Shown in pieces: positions 41,759 to 49,135 of a DNA stretch of 50,866 nt; the stretch's first letter is position 1; each line of letters begins with the position of its first letter. The position numbers and the translations under genes are program-made. The DNA is from Brevibacillus reuszeri (lineage in GTDB: Bacteria > Bacillota > Bacilli > Brevibacillales > Brevibacillaceae): positions 1-50,866 of the forward strand of contig NZ_LGIQ01000016.1 in NCBI RefSeq assembly GCF_001187725.1, read 5' to 3'. The notes under the pieces were generated by a model. The model was not told where the DNA came from and did not search any database. It was given only the letters and a program-made list of their open reading frames with translations.

Positions 41759-42556
41759 TCAACCAAATCGACCGCTAATATATGCCTCGGTCTTTTCATT
41801 TTCCGGAGAAGTAAAGATTTTGGATGTGTGATCCATCTCCACCAGCTCACCTAACAGGAAGAAAGCCGTTTTTTCAGAGATACGTGCTGCTTGATGCAAA
41901 TTATGCGTCACAATCACGATTGTGTATTCTTCTTTTAGCTGCATGACCAGCTCTTCGATTTTCATTGTAGAGATTGGATCGAGCGCGGAAGCCGGCTCAT
42001 CCAGCAGCAAAATAGTTGGCTGCATGGCGATGGCGCGAGCGATGCAAAGGCGCTGCTGCTGTCCACCAGAGAGTGACAAGGCTGAGTCACGCAAGCGGTC
42101 TTTGACCTCATCCCAAAGTGCAGCCTTGCGCAAGCTGTTCTCTACCAATTCATCGAGTGCGCGTCTATCGGTCAAGCCATGAAATCTAGGGGCAAACGCG
42201 ATGTTTTCGTAAATTGATTTAAAGAATGGATTCGCCCGTTGAAATACCATCCCAACAACTTGACGCAAGCCTTCGATGTTTACTTGCTCACTCGTAATAT
42301 CAATCCCATCAACAATGATCGAGCCTGTTACACGGCAAGAGGGAACCAGATCGTTCATACGGTTCAAGCTTCTGAGCAGCGTAGACTTGCCGCAGCCAGA
42401 CGGCCCGATGAAGGCCGTGACAGAATTCCGCTCGATCTCCATGCTAATACTGTTCACTGCACGTTTTTCCCCGTAGAAGACAGAGACACCCTGGGTCTGA
42501 ATAATCGTATCTTTGACAGCGTCTTGCACTGTGTCTTGCATCGTGAGTACGGACAT
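41759..42556 (-). CDS. pstB1: Phosphate ABC transporter ATPase, operon copy
   Basis: A 265-residue ATPase powering phosphate import. Walker A GPSGCGKST, signature LSGGQQQRLCIARAI, Walker B ILLLDEPASALDP. It has a short N-terminal extension (about 20 residues) before IIQTQGVSVFYG. The ATG at 42556 follows AAGAGGAG; the longer frame to 42619 runs back into pstA and is rejected. It follows pstA by 14 bases. Confidence 0.97.
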   Translation of the reverse strand: MSVLTMQDTVQDAVKDTIIQTQGVSVFYGEKRAVNSISMEIERNSVTAFIGPSGCGKSTLLRSLNRMNDLVPSCRVTGSIIVDGIDITSEQVNIEGLRQVVGMVFQRANPFFKSIYENIAFAPRFHGLTDRRALDELVENSLRKAALWDEVKDRLRDSALSLSGGQQQRLCIARAIAMQPTILLLDEPASALDPISTMKIEELVMQLKEEYTIVIVTHNLHQAARISEKTAFFLLGELVEMDHTSKIFTSPENEKTEAYISGRFG

Positions 42557-42570
42557 ACTTACCACTCCTC

Positions 42571-43461
42571 TTAGTTTGATCCTGACGTCATCTTTTTGTA
42601 TACCCATGTACCAAACCAACGGGCCGAGACGTTAAAGAGCAACACGGCAATGATGAGTACGGCAGCGGCTCCATCTGCAACATCGCGTGCATCCGGCGTC
42701 AACCCTTCGCTGTTTACTTTCCAGATGTGTACAGCAAGAGTTTCAGCTGGACGGAACGGATTCAGTGGTGAAGTCGGACTGTTTAATGTGAAATCGGTGA
42801 AATTCAGGTTTGGAGAAGACATACCCGCAGTAAACAGCAAAGCTGCGGCCTCCCCAAACACACGTCCCGATGCGAGGATTGCTCCTGTAAGAATCCCTGG
42901 CAAAGCTGCCGGCAAAATGACTGAGACAATCGTCCGCCATTTGGTGATGCCAAGCGCCAAGCTCGCTTCTTTTTGACTGCGCGGTACGTTGCGCAGCGCA
43001 TCTTCTGTAACACGAACCAGTAATGGCAGATTAAACACTGTCAGGGCCAAGGCACCGGAAAACAGGGTATATCCCCAACCAGTCATATTTACAAACACTA
43101 GCAAACCAAACAAACCGACAACAATCGAAGGAAGAGAAGACAATACTTCTATACTCATCCGGATAAACTGCGTAAACTTGTTATCCGGCGCATATTCAGC
43201 CATATAAATACCTGCGCCAATACCGAGCGGCAATGCAATCAGCATCGTTAAAACAAGCAGGTACAAAGAGTTAAACAGCTGCGGTCCGATCCCGCCGCCT
43301 GCATTGACGATGTCAGGTGGTGACGTCAGGAAGTCCAGATTGAGCTTATGCCACCCCTGCGACAAAATGAAGCCGAGAAGTCCTACCAGCGTGCCGATAA
43401 TCAAAACGGCGATCAGTGTCAATATAATCGTTGCAGCGCGGTCCATTATTCTTGCTTTCAT
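42571..43461 (-). CDS. pstA: Phosphate ABC transporter permease PstA
   Basis: A 296-residue membrane permease with about six helices. PstA marks: GAGIYMAEYAPDN, LPSIVVGLFGLLVF, and the coupling loop VPRSQKEASLALGITKWRTI followed by LPAALPGILTGAILASGRVFGEAAALLFTAG. AAGGATGG precedes the ATG, which directly follows the pstC stop. Confidence 0.96.
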   Translation of the reverse strand: MKARIMDRAATIILTLIAVLIIGTLVGLLGFILSQGWHKLNLDFLTSPPDIVNAGGGIGPQLFNSLYLLVLTMLIALPLGIGAGIYMAEYAPDNKFTQFIRMSIEVLSSLPSIVVGLFGLLVFVNMTGWGYTLFSGALALTVFNLPLLVRVTEDALRNVPRSQKEASLALGITKWRTIVSVILPAALPGILTGAILASGRVFGEAAALLFTAGMSSPNLNFTDFTLNSPTSPLNPFRPAETLAVHIWKVNSEGLTPDARDVADGAAAVLIIAVLLFNVSARWFGTWVYKKMTSGSN

Positions 43462-44409
43462 CTATTTCACCATCCTTTTTCTGCCCAAGATACGCAAAAT
43501 CATGATGAAGATGAAAGACATGAGCAAGAGCAACAATGCCATCGACCAAAGCGCATTATTGTATGGGGTACCTTGAATCGTATTCCCCATGTTGAGCGTA
43601 ATTCCGCTCGTCAGCGTACTGATTGGGTCCAAGAGGCTGCCTGGCAGCTTTGTCGTATTCCCGATAACCATCTGAACCGCCAAAGCCTCTCCAAACGCGC
43701 GCGCCATACCCAAAACAATTGCCGTTAAACAACCTGGAAGCGAGGAGTGCAAAACGACATTCCAAATCGTTTGCCAGCGTGTGGCTCCCAATGCCAGTGA
43801 GGCATTGCGCAAATCCTGTGGCACTGCCTGAATCGCATCAGTAGCCACACTTGTGATCGTTGGCAAGATCATCAGAGCAAGTACAAGACCCCCTGCCAGC
43901 AAGCTAAAGCCCAATACATCAAATTGTTCACGAATAAAAGGAACAAGCAAGGTAAGACCCACATAGCCGTAAACAACGGATGGAATCCCCACCAACAGCT
44001 CAATAACCGGCTTCAACACTTTTTTACCGAAGTTCGGGAAGATCTCTGTCATGAAAATCGCAGCACCAATGCCAAGCGGAGCAGCAATCAGCGCAGCCAA
44101 AGCCGTTACTAAAAACGAACCAAGAATAAAGGGAAACACACCGTATACCGAAGGCTCGCCCTCTGGGTCCCATTTAAGCTGTGTTAAAAATTCCGTGATG
44201 CTAATTCCGTTCACAAAGAACGTGGACAATCCTTTGGAAGCAATGAAATACGTGATGGACAAAACGACAACGACTAGCAAGGCCGCACAAACCATTGCGA
44301 TCGTTCTGCCTGTTATATTCTCTGTAAACTGGCGTTTATTGTACGTCAGCATTTTTCGCGCAATCATGGATTGCCTTTCTGTCTTTGACCCGTAGGTACG
44401 ATGGTTCAT
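43462..44409 (-). CDS. pstC: Phosphate ABC transporter permease PstC
   Basis: A 315-residue membrane permease with about six helices. Marks: GIGAAIFMTEIFPNF, GIPSVVYGYVGL, and the coupling loop VPQDLRNASLALGATRWQTI with GMARAFGEALAVQMVIGN. The ATG at 44409 follows AGGAGGGAG; the longer frame to 44442 contains that site. It lies after an attenuator-like hairpin that separates it from pstS and abuts pstA. Confidence 0.96.
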   Translation of the reverse strand: MNHRTYGSKTERQSMIARKMLTYNKRQFTENITGRTIAMVCAALLVVVVLSITYFIASKGLSTFFVNGISITEFLTQLKWDPEGEPSVYGVFPFILGSFLVTALAALIAAPLGIGAAIFMTEIFPNFGKKVLKPVIELLVGIPSVVYGYVGLTLLVPFIREQFDVLGFSLLAGGLVLALMILPTITSVATDAIQAVPQDLRNASLALGATRWQTIWNVVLHSSLPGCLTAIVLGMARAFGEALAVQMVIGNTTKLPGSLLDPISTLTSGITLNMGNTIQGTPYNNALWSMALLLLLMSFIFIMILRILGRKRMVK

Positions 44410-44460
44410 GTTCTCCCTCCTGGAAAGAAAACGACTTAACATCAGAAAGCTTCTTCTGAG

Positions 44461-44476
44461 ACCTCCTCATGGAGGT
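44461..44476. other. Small hairpin in the pstS-pstC leader
   Basis: ACCTCC / GGAGGT with a 4-base loop, about 55 bases before the pstC start on the minus strand. No T run follows; role unknown. Confidence 0.35.
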
Positions 44477-44528
44477 ACGAGCGTGTTATTTATCTCGAAA
44501 AAGGTATAGGTTTTTACATCTTTACAAG

Positions 44529-44562
44529 CAAAATGAGGGGTAAGTGCCCCCACCCACCCCTC
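44529..44562 (-). terminator. Attenuating terminator between pstS and pstC
   Basis: GAGGGGT / ACCCCTC stem (7 bp) with a 14-base loop, followed on the minus strand by ATTTTG. Partial termination here would make PstS more abundant than the membrane subunits. Confidence 0.7.
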
Positions 44563-44587
44563 TATCTTGCTTTAACTGCTTGACTAT

Positions 44588-45535
44588 TTATTTTTGCGTT
44601 ACTTTTCCTTCTGCATCGCGCTCTACCTTCATGTCAGTAATAGGCAGGAAGCCGAGCTCTGTGATTGTTTTCTTTTGTACTTCGTCTGTCAGGATGAAGT
44701 CCAGGAATGCTTTTGCGTTGCCAGAAGCCTCACCTTTCGTGTACATATGCTCATATGCCCAAACTGGGTATTTATTTGACGTGATGTTTTCTGCATTTGC
44801 TTCTACTCCATCCAACTTCACTGCTTTAACAGTATCGTTGAAATAGGACAGAGCGAGGTAACCGATTGCGCCTGGTGTTTCAGCAATGATTTTGCGAACA
44901 GTACCCGAGGAATCCTCTGTGATACCTTCTGCTTCTTCTTTTCCATCCAATGCGAATTTGCTGAATGTTGCACGAGTACCGGAAGATTTCGGACGGTTTA
45001 CAAGCGTGATTTTCATATCATCGCCGCCAACCTCTTTCCAGTTTGTGATTTTACCTGTAAAGATGTCGATCAGCTGTTGCTTCGTCAAGTCGTCTACTTT
45101 TACTTTAGGGCTTACTGCTGCTGCCATACCTACGACAGCTACTTTATGGTCGACCAGCTCATTCGCTGGAATTCCTTTTTTCTCTTCTGCAAAAATGTCG
45201 GAGTTACCGATTGTTGCCGCTCCGCTCGCTACTTGGCTAAGGCCAGTACCGCTTCCTCCACCTTGTACTTGAATTTGAACGCCCTCATTTTTTGCCATGA
45301 AGTCTTTAGCTGTTTGCTCTACGAGAGGTTGCAATGCTGTAGAACCCACTGCCGTAACTGGCTCACTGGAAGCTGCTGGCTTGCTAGCTTCTGGTGCTGG
45401 AGCAGGAGTCGTTGGTGCTGGTGTTGATGTTGCTGGTTGTTGCGCTGGTGCTGGTGCGGCATTATTGCTTCCGCAACCTGCGAGCAAAGCTCCTACAAAA
45501 GTCAGCGCCATAAACATTTTGCTGAGTTTTTTCAT
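44588..45535 (-). CDS. pstS: Phosphate-binding lipoprotein PstS
   Basis: A 315-residue lipoprotein. The lipobox is LAGC (GALLAGCGS), followed by an Ala/Pro/Thr linker to about residue 60. Phosphate-binding motifs: VGSTALQPLVE, GGGSGTGLSQVASGAA, NRPKSSGTRATFSKFAL and ETPGAIGYLALSY. It captures phosphate outside the membrane for PstC-PstA-PstB. AAGGAGG precedes the ATG. It is the first gene of the operon, with a clear Pho-box promoter (45591-45633). Confidence 0.97.
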   Translation of the reverse strand: MKKLSKMFMALTFVGALLAGCGSNNAAPAPAQQPATSTPAPTTPAPAPEASKPAASSEPVTAVGSTALQPLVEQTAKDFMAKNEGVQIQVQGGGSGTGLSQVASGAATIGNSDIFAEEKKGIPANELVDHKVAVVGMAAAVSPKVKVDDLTKQQLIDIFTGKITNWKEVGGDDMKITLVNRPKSSGTRATFSKFALDGKEEAEGITEDSSGTVRKIIAETPGAIGYLALSYFNDTVKAVKLDGVEANAENITSNKYPVWAYEHMYTKGEASGNAKAFLDFILTDEVQKKTITELGFLPITDMKVERDAEGKVTQK

Positions 45536-45590
45536 TTGATGAAAATCCTCCTTAAAAGGGTCGGGTATTTTTTCTCTCTTACAAGTACAA

Positions 45591-45633
45591 ACTATACAGC
45601 TCGAATGTTGTTGTATTGTGTTGCCATTGTTAA
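45591..45633 (-). promoter_or_regulatory. Pho-box promoter of pstS
   Basis: Minus strand: TTAACA (45628-45633), AACACA (45617-45622), ACAACA (45606-45611), each 11 bp apart, then 9 bases, then a -10 TATAGT (45591-45596) with no good -35. This is the layout of PhoP-activated promoters. A weaker fourth repeat may lie further upstream. Confidence 0.8.
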
Positions 45634-45710
45634 GCTTTCTTAAAGATGAGGACCAAATTGTATAAATGAGCCGTTCAATTGCAGGGAAAGAACCTGATCA
45701 TCGAAACAAA

Positions 45711-45748
45711 AAAACGGCGCATCCGAAGTCTTCAGGACGTGCCGTTTT
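45711..45748. terminator. Terminator of the amidase-GerM operon
   Basis: AAAACGGCGC / GTGCCGTTTT (with one mismatch region) and an inner CC/GG pair, T runs on both sides. It starts ten bases after the GerM-like stop. Confidence 0.87.
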
Positions 45749-45757
45749 CTATACGAG

Positions 45758-46306
45758 CTATTTTAAACTATCGCGTGTGAATGGATCGGTAATCTCTACG
45801 TGCCCCATCAACGATTCTGTCTTTTTCCCATCTTCCAAAATCACGATCTTTTGTACTTCCGCGTATTGGAAAAAGGTTTTCAGCAATGCAGTCAGTGCCA
45901 TTCCTTCGCCGCCAGCTCCAAGATTGTACTGGTTTTTACTGTCTGCATCGATTGTCAACGTTCCTTTGTCAAATGTCACGGAATGATAGTGGAAGTCTTT
46001 CCAAAGTGGAAAATGCTCCTCTGTCTTCTGCGGCTTCTCTAGCATCGTGAGCGTTTTTTTGTACTTTTCGATGTCTTCGGCAAAAGAAACTTCCTGCTCC
46101 TCCTTTTGCAGATCCATCAGATCACTATCCGAATAGTATACCGTAATATTTTGCTTCGTCAGCTTCGGCTCAGGTGTCGATGGAGTCGAGCCAGACGGCT
46201 GTTCGACCGGAGTCGTCGGCTGCGGGGCGGGAGCCGCTTTTTGCCCACAACCAGCCATGAGCACCATAGCGAGAGCTGCCATCCAGATCAAACGACTTTT
46301 TTTCAT
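45758..46306 (-). CDS. GerM-domain lipoprotein
   Basis: A 182-residue lipoprotein with lipobox LMAGC. A Pro/Thr linker (about residues 24-48) precedes a GerMN-like domain (ITVYYSDSDLMDL to the C-terminus, with VTFDKGTLTIDAD and GAGGEGMALTALLKTFFQYAEVQKIVI). The B. subtilis relative GerM works in sporulation and germination; here it follows the amidase gene by 15 bases, pointing to cell-wall or spore-cortex work. GGGAGG precedes the ATG. Confidence 0.87.
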   Translation of the reverse strand: MKKSRLIWMAALAMVLMAGCGQKAAPAPQPTTPVEQPSGSTPSTPEPKLTKQNITVYYSDSDLMDLQKEEQEVSFAEDIEKYKKTLTMLEKPQKTEEHFPLWKDFHYHSVTFDKGTLTIDADSKNQYNLGAGGEGMALTALLKTFFQYAEVQKIVILEDGKKTESLMGHVEITDPFTRDSLK

Positions 46307-46321
46307 CGGAATAAACCTCCC

Positions 46322-48004
46322 TTACTGATACGACTGATAGTATTCGCGGATCGCTGCTACAAGCGCTTTCGCGATTTTGTCCTGGAACGCCGGATTCATC
46401 AGCTGCGCGTTCTCTGTCGGATTGGACAGGAAGCCCGTTTCCGTCAGAACGGCTGGCATATTCGTGTTTTTAATGACGTAAAAACCGCTTGCCTTGACTC
46501 CACGGTCCTGGAATTTCGTTGCGCCCTGCAGATGTTTATGTACAACTTCCGCAAATGTCTTACTGTTTGCATTATAGTAGAAGGTTTCCGTACCACCAGC
46601 CGTCGCGCTTGGAGCCGCGTTTGCATGGATCGACAGGAATAAATCAGCCTCTCGATCGTTCGCGATAGCCGCACGCTCTGACAGCTCATAAAACACATCT
46701 GTTGTGCGAACAGGCACGACTTGAAACTCCGGGTACTGTTTCAAGAGCTCAACAACCTTGTTGGCTACAGCCAAATTATAATCCTTTTCATGGTTGCCTG
46801 CAGTCCCTAGTGTACCTGGGTCTTTTCCACCGTGACCCGCATCAATGACAATCAAATATCCTGTTTTCTTTGGCTTCGGCGTCAGCTGCACCTCAATGCC
46901 ATCATCTGTATTCACCAAATTGTATTGGCTCTTTTGGTTTAATTCAATCACCACACGGACAGTATCAGGCGAAGCACTGTATTGGCTAAAGCGCAGTGCT
47001 GAAATCAAAGGTTCTTCTTTTGGCTCTGCAGCTTTGGCTGCCTGATCGTCGGAAGAGAAGGACTGTTCTGTATCCTCATCCATGTCCTCATCCTCATCGG
47101 CTTGCGAAGCTCGCTGCTTTTCTTCACTCTCTCCGATACTGCCAATGTTGCTGTTCTGCTCTTCCAACAGCTCCTTGAGGTTGTCGTCCAAGGAGGTTTG
47201 CGGCAGGTCGAGTACGATGCGATGTGGTCCGGTCAGTACAAACGCCTGTGCCTGAACGGGCATCGAGGTTTTAATGTGAACGCGTTCTTTATCCATCGTT
47301 AAATCCTTCAGATGATTCAATCGATCGATTTCAACCACGTTCTTTTTCTTATTCCATGTGAACGAACCGCCAAGCTCATTCTCGATTTGCTCTAGTGGAA
47401 GAACCAGCTGATCATCAATCGTCATTCCACGCTCGGGTCTTTTCCAGGCAAATCCTTTTTGTCCAACTTGCTCTGCTACTGTCTGTGCCGACACATACAT
47501 CGTATCAGACACCTGGTACGTCTTGATCGCTTGTGAAGGGGCATGTCCATTTAAAAGGACCTGCGGTGTTTCGTTGGCGATCACTGTACGGCTGCTGTTA
47601 TCCCAGCCCACCGTAACACCAAGTGATTCTCCGACAAAACGCAGTGGCAATAACATGCGCTGCTTTGCGATGACAGGTGCCGTGTCGAGGCTTACCTGCT
47701 TGCCGTTCACCACTGCTTTTTTTGAATCCAGTGTGAGAGATAGCTGCTGGGCTCCTCGTGTAATGACGGCTGTTCGGGATTTTTCATTCCATTCTACCTC
47801 AGCCCCGAGACCTTCCGCGATTACACGAACAGGAACCAATGTCCGCCCATTCTTGATGACTGGCGGCACATCAGGTACGGTAGCTTGTCCACCAATGATC
47901 AGCTTGACGGCTTCCTCGCTCGCTGCCTTTGCCGCTGTTGCCCAACCGGGGATTAGCAGCAGGACTAGCATCGCAAGAAGTAACGGGTACAATCGTCTTT
48001 TCAT
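46322..48004 (-). CDS. Secreted N-acetylmuramoyl-L-alanine amidase
   Basis: A 560-residue exported cell-wall hydrolase. A signal peptide (to about residue 28) is followed by a copper-amine-oxidase-like domain (about 35-145, with VIKNGRTLVPVRVIAEGLGAEVEW), an AMIN-like region (about 225-355, broken by an acidic low-complexity insert) and a C-terminal Amidase_3 catalytic domain (about 375-560). Zinc and catalytic residues: IDAGHGGKDPG (His), SIHANAAPS (His) and TETGFLSN (Glu). The ATG at 48004 follows GGAGGAGG. It shares an operon with the GerM-like gene. Confidence 0.93.
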   Translation of the reverse strand: MKRRLYPLLLAMLVLLLIPGWATAAKAASEEAVKLIIGGQATVPDVPPVIKNGRTLVPVRVIAEGLGAEVEWNEKSRTAVITRGAQQLSLTLDSKKAVVNGKQVSLDTAPVIAKQRMLLPLRFVGESLGVTVGWDNSSRTVIANETPQVLLNGHAPSQAIKTYQVSDTMYVSAQTVAEQVGQKGFAWKRPERGMTIDDQLVLPLEQIENELGGSFTWNKKKNVVEIDRLNHLKDLTMDKERVHIKTSMPVQAQAFVLTGPHRIVLDLPQTSLDDNLKELLEEQNSNIGSIGESEEKQRASQADEDEDMDEDTEQSFSSDDQAAKAAEPKEEPLISALRFSQYSASPDTVRVVIELNQKSQYNLVNTDDGIEVQLTPKPKKTGYLIVIDAGHGGKDPGTLGTAGNHEKDYNLAVANKVVELLKQYPEFQVVPVRTTDVFYELSERAAIANDREADLFLSIHANAAPSATAGGTETFYYNANSKTFAEVVHKHLQGATKFQDRGVKASGFYVIKNTNMPAVLTETGFLSNPTENAQLMNPAFQDKIAKALVAAIREYYQSYQ

Positions 48005-48066
48005 CCTGTCCTCCTCCGTGATGTCTGTTTTGTTTTGTGGCATGACGCCATTGTGCAACGTTCACC

Positions 48067-48095
48067 ATTTTATTAGACGCATCACTCTCTGTAAA
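48067..48095 (-). promoter_or_regulatory. Sigma-A promoter of the amidase operon
   Basis: Minus-strand TTTACA (48090-48095), 17 bases, TAAAAT (48067-48072). Confidence 0.6.
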
Positions 48096-48153
48096 GTTTG
48101 TAGTCTTTTGGTACCAAAATCGTCATAAACTGAGCGATTTTTTGGGCAAATAG

Positions 48154-48188
48154 AAAAAGACTGTCTCTTTTTTTGTTGAAAGACAGTC
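48154..48188 (-). terminator. Terminator after the 162-residue protein gene
   Basis: GACTGTCT (48159-48166) / AGACAGTC (48181-48188) stem, loop of 14, then TTTTT on the minus strand. Confidence 0.75.
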
Positions 48189-48229
48189 TCCCTCTAGGTG
48201 TGTTTGGCAACCCATTTGCCGCTATTCTA

Positions 48230-48718
48230 TTATAAGCGAAACAATCCACGTCGCTCTCTCTTGCTCACCTGCTCAACAGGTCCCTTCAGCATGTTTAATC
48301 CTCCATTTGCGACAAACTGCTGGATCATCGACAAAACGGCTGGATTGGAAAGAACCTTGATTGAATCGGCCACTTTCGAATTCTTTAATTGAGGGAAAGC
48401 ACCACTCAAATGAGGCAAAAGGGGCAACAGGTCTTCTATAGAAAACGCAGGCTTTGTTTTTTCTGGAATGGGTTGTACAGGAATCGTTTGCCGCCTACCT
48501 CCGAATAAAAGGCTTCTCCGCTGGTCTGGCAATGGCCTGGCTTTGAGACGGCCCAAAGTATCCTTCATATCTTGCAGCTCCTGACGAACCTGGTTCATCT
48601 CGCGAAGCATCTGTGCACTGTTCGAATTCTGAGCATCCGCGAGCTTATTCACCGACTCGAGCAGTCGATCTTGGGAAACCAATAGCTTTTGCTTCTTCTT
48701 CGTCTTGGTAGCGATAAT
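48230..48718 (-). CDS. Hypothetical protein with coiled-coil N-terminus, probable ATT start
   Basis: About 162 residues if it starts at ATT (48718), or 150 from a TTG at 48682. The N-terminal half is a probable coiled coil (ESVNKLADAQNSNSAQML, MNQVRQELQDMKDTLGRL); the middle is Pro/Arg-rich; the C-terminal half (FSIEDLLPLLPHLSGAFPQL to the end) is helical. No family recognised. A strong site AAGGAGGGAGGTGGG ends directly before ATT-ATC, with GGAGG eight bases from ATT. No ATG, GTG or TTG lies in frame between the preceding in-frame stop and 48682. It follows the 85-residue gene by 28 bases. Confidence 0.65.
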   Translation of the reverse strand: MIATKTKKKQKLLVSQDRLLESVNKLADAQNSNSAQMLREMNQVRQELQDMKDTLGRLKARPLPDQRRSLLFGGRRQTIPVQPIPEKTKPAFSIEDLLPLLPHLSGAFPQLKNSKVADSIKVLSNPAVLSMIQQFVANGGLNMLKGPVEQVSKRERRGLFRL

Positions 48719-48746
48719 CCCACCTCCCTCCTTTTGACGCTTTCTC

Positions 48747-49004
48747 TTATTTGAAGCGTTTCTTGAGGTTGTTTAAATCTTTCGTATTGATTCCCTTTTT
48801 GGATAGCTTATTCATCAGACTGCCGACGCTCTCCGTTTTGGACATTTGCCTGAACTGCGCTACATAGCTGTTCAATTCCTTATCCGAGAAATTCTTTCCT
48901 ACCTTTTTGCCCATGTCGCGGATAACTTCCTTTAAACCTGCATCCGTCTTCAACTTATCCTTAGGAATCGAGCCCACAATACTCAGCAATTTGCCGATAT
49001 CCAC
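48747..49004 (-). CDS. Small protein, possibly SpoVIF-like
   Basis: An 85-residue, Lys-rich helical protein. The DAGLKEVIRDMGKKVGKNFSDKELNSYV stretch resembles stage VI sporulation protein F in pattern, but the match is from memory and uncertain. The start is a GTG at 49004 with a GGGGGG site seven bases upstream. It shares an operon with the coiled-coil protein gene. Confidence 0.6.
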   Translation of the reverse strand: MDIGKLLSIVGSIPKDKLKTDAGLKEVIRDMGKKVGKNFSDKELNSYVAQFRQMSKTESVGSLMNKLSKKGINTKDLNNLKKRFK

Positions 49005-49088
49005 AGTTATCCCCCCTGATCACAGTTTGTTCCCTTCAATCTATGTCAGGAGGCGTACGATGGTTTGGTCATTTGTCCATAAGTCAGC

Positions 49089-49125
49089 AAAAAAAGAAGA
49101 GAGGCACGCTAGGCGCCTCTCTTCT
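49089..49125 (-). terminator. Terminator of the OppA-type gene
   Basis: AGAAGAGAGGC / GCCTCTCTTCT stem (11 bp, loop of 9), followed by T run on the minus strand, 11 bases after the stop. Confidence 0.95.
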
Positions 49126-49135
49126 CATCCTTCTA

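Noticed and set aside
44440..44500. Possible third copy of the dispersed repeat in the pstS-pstC gap
   Set aside because: Only a few short words (such as GAGACCTC) are shared; the order of blocks and the ends are absent.
48990..49015. Further DnaA-box-like sequence (ATATCCACA) before the 85-residue gene
   Set aside because: A single one-mismatch box; such matches are expected by chance.
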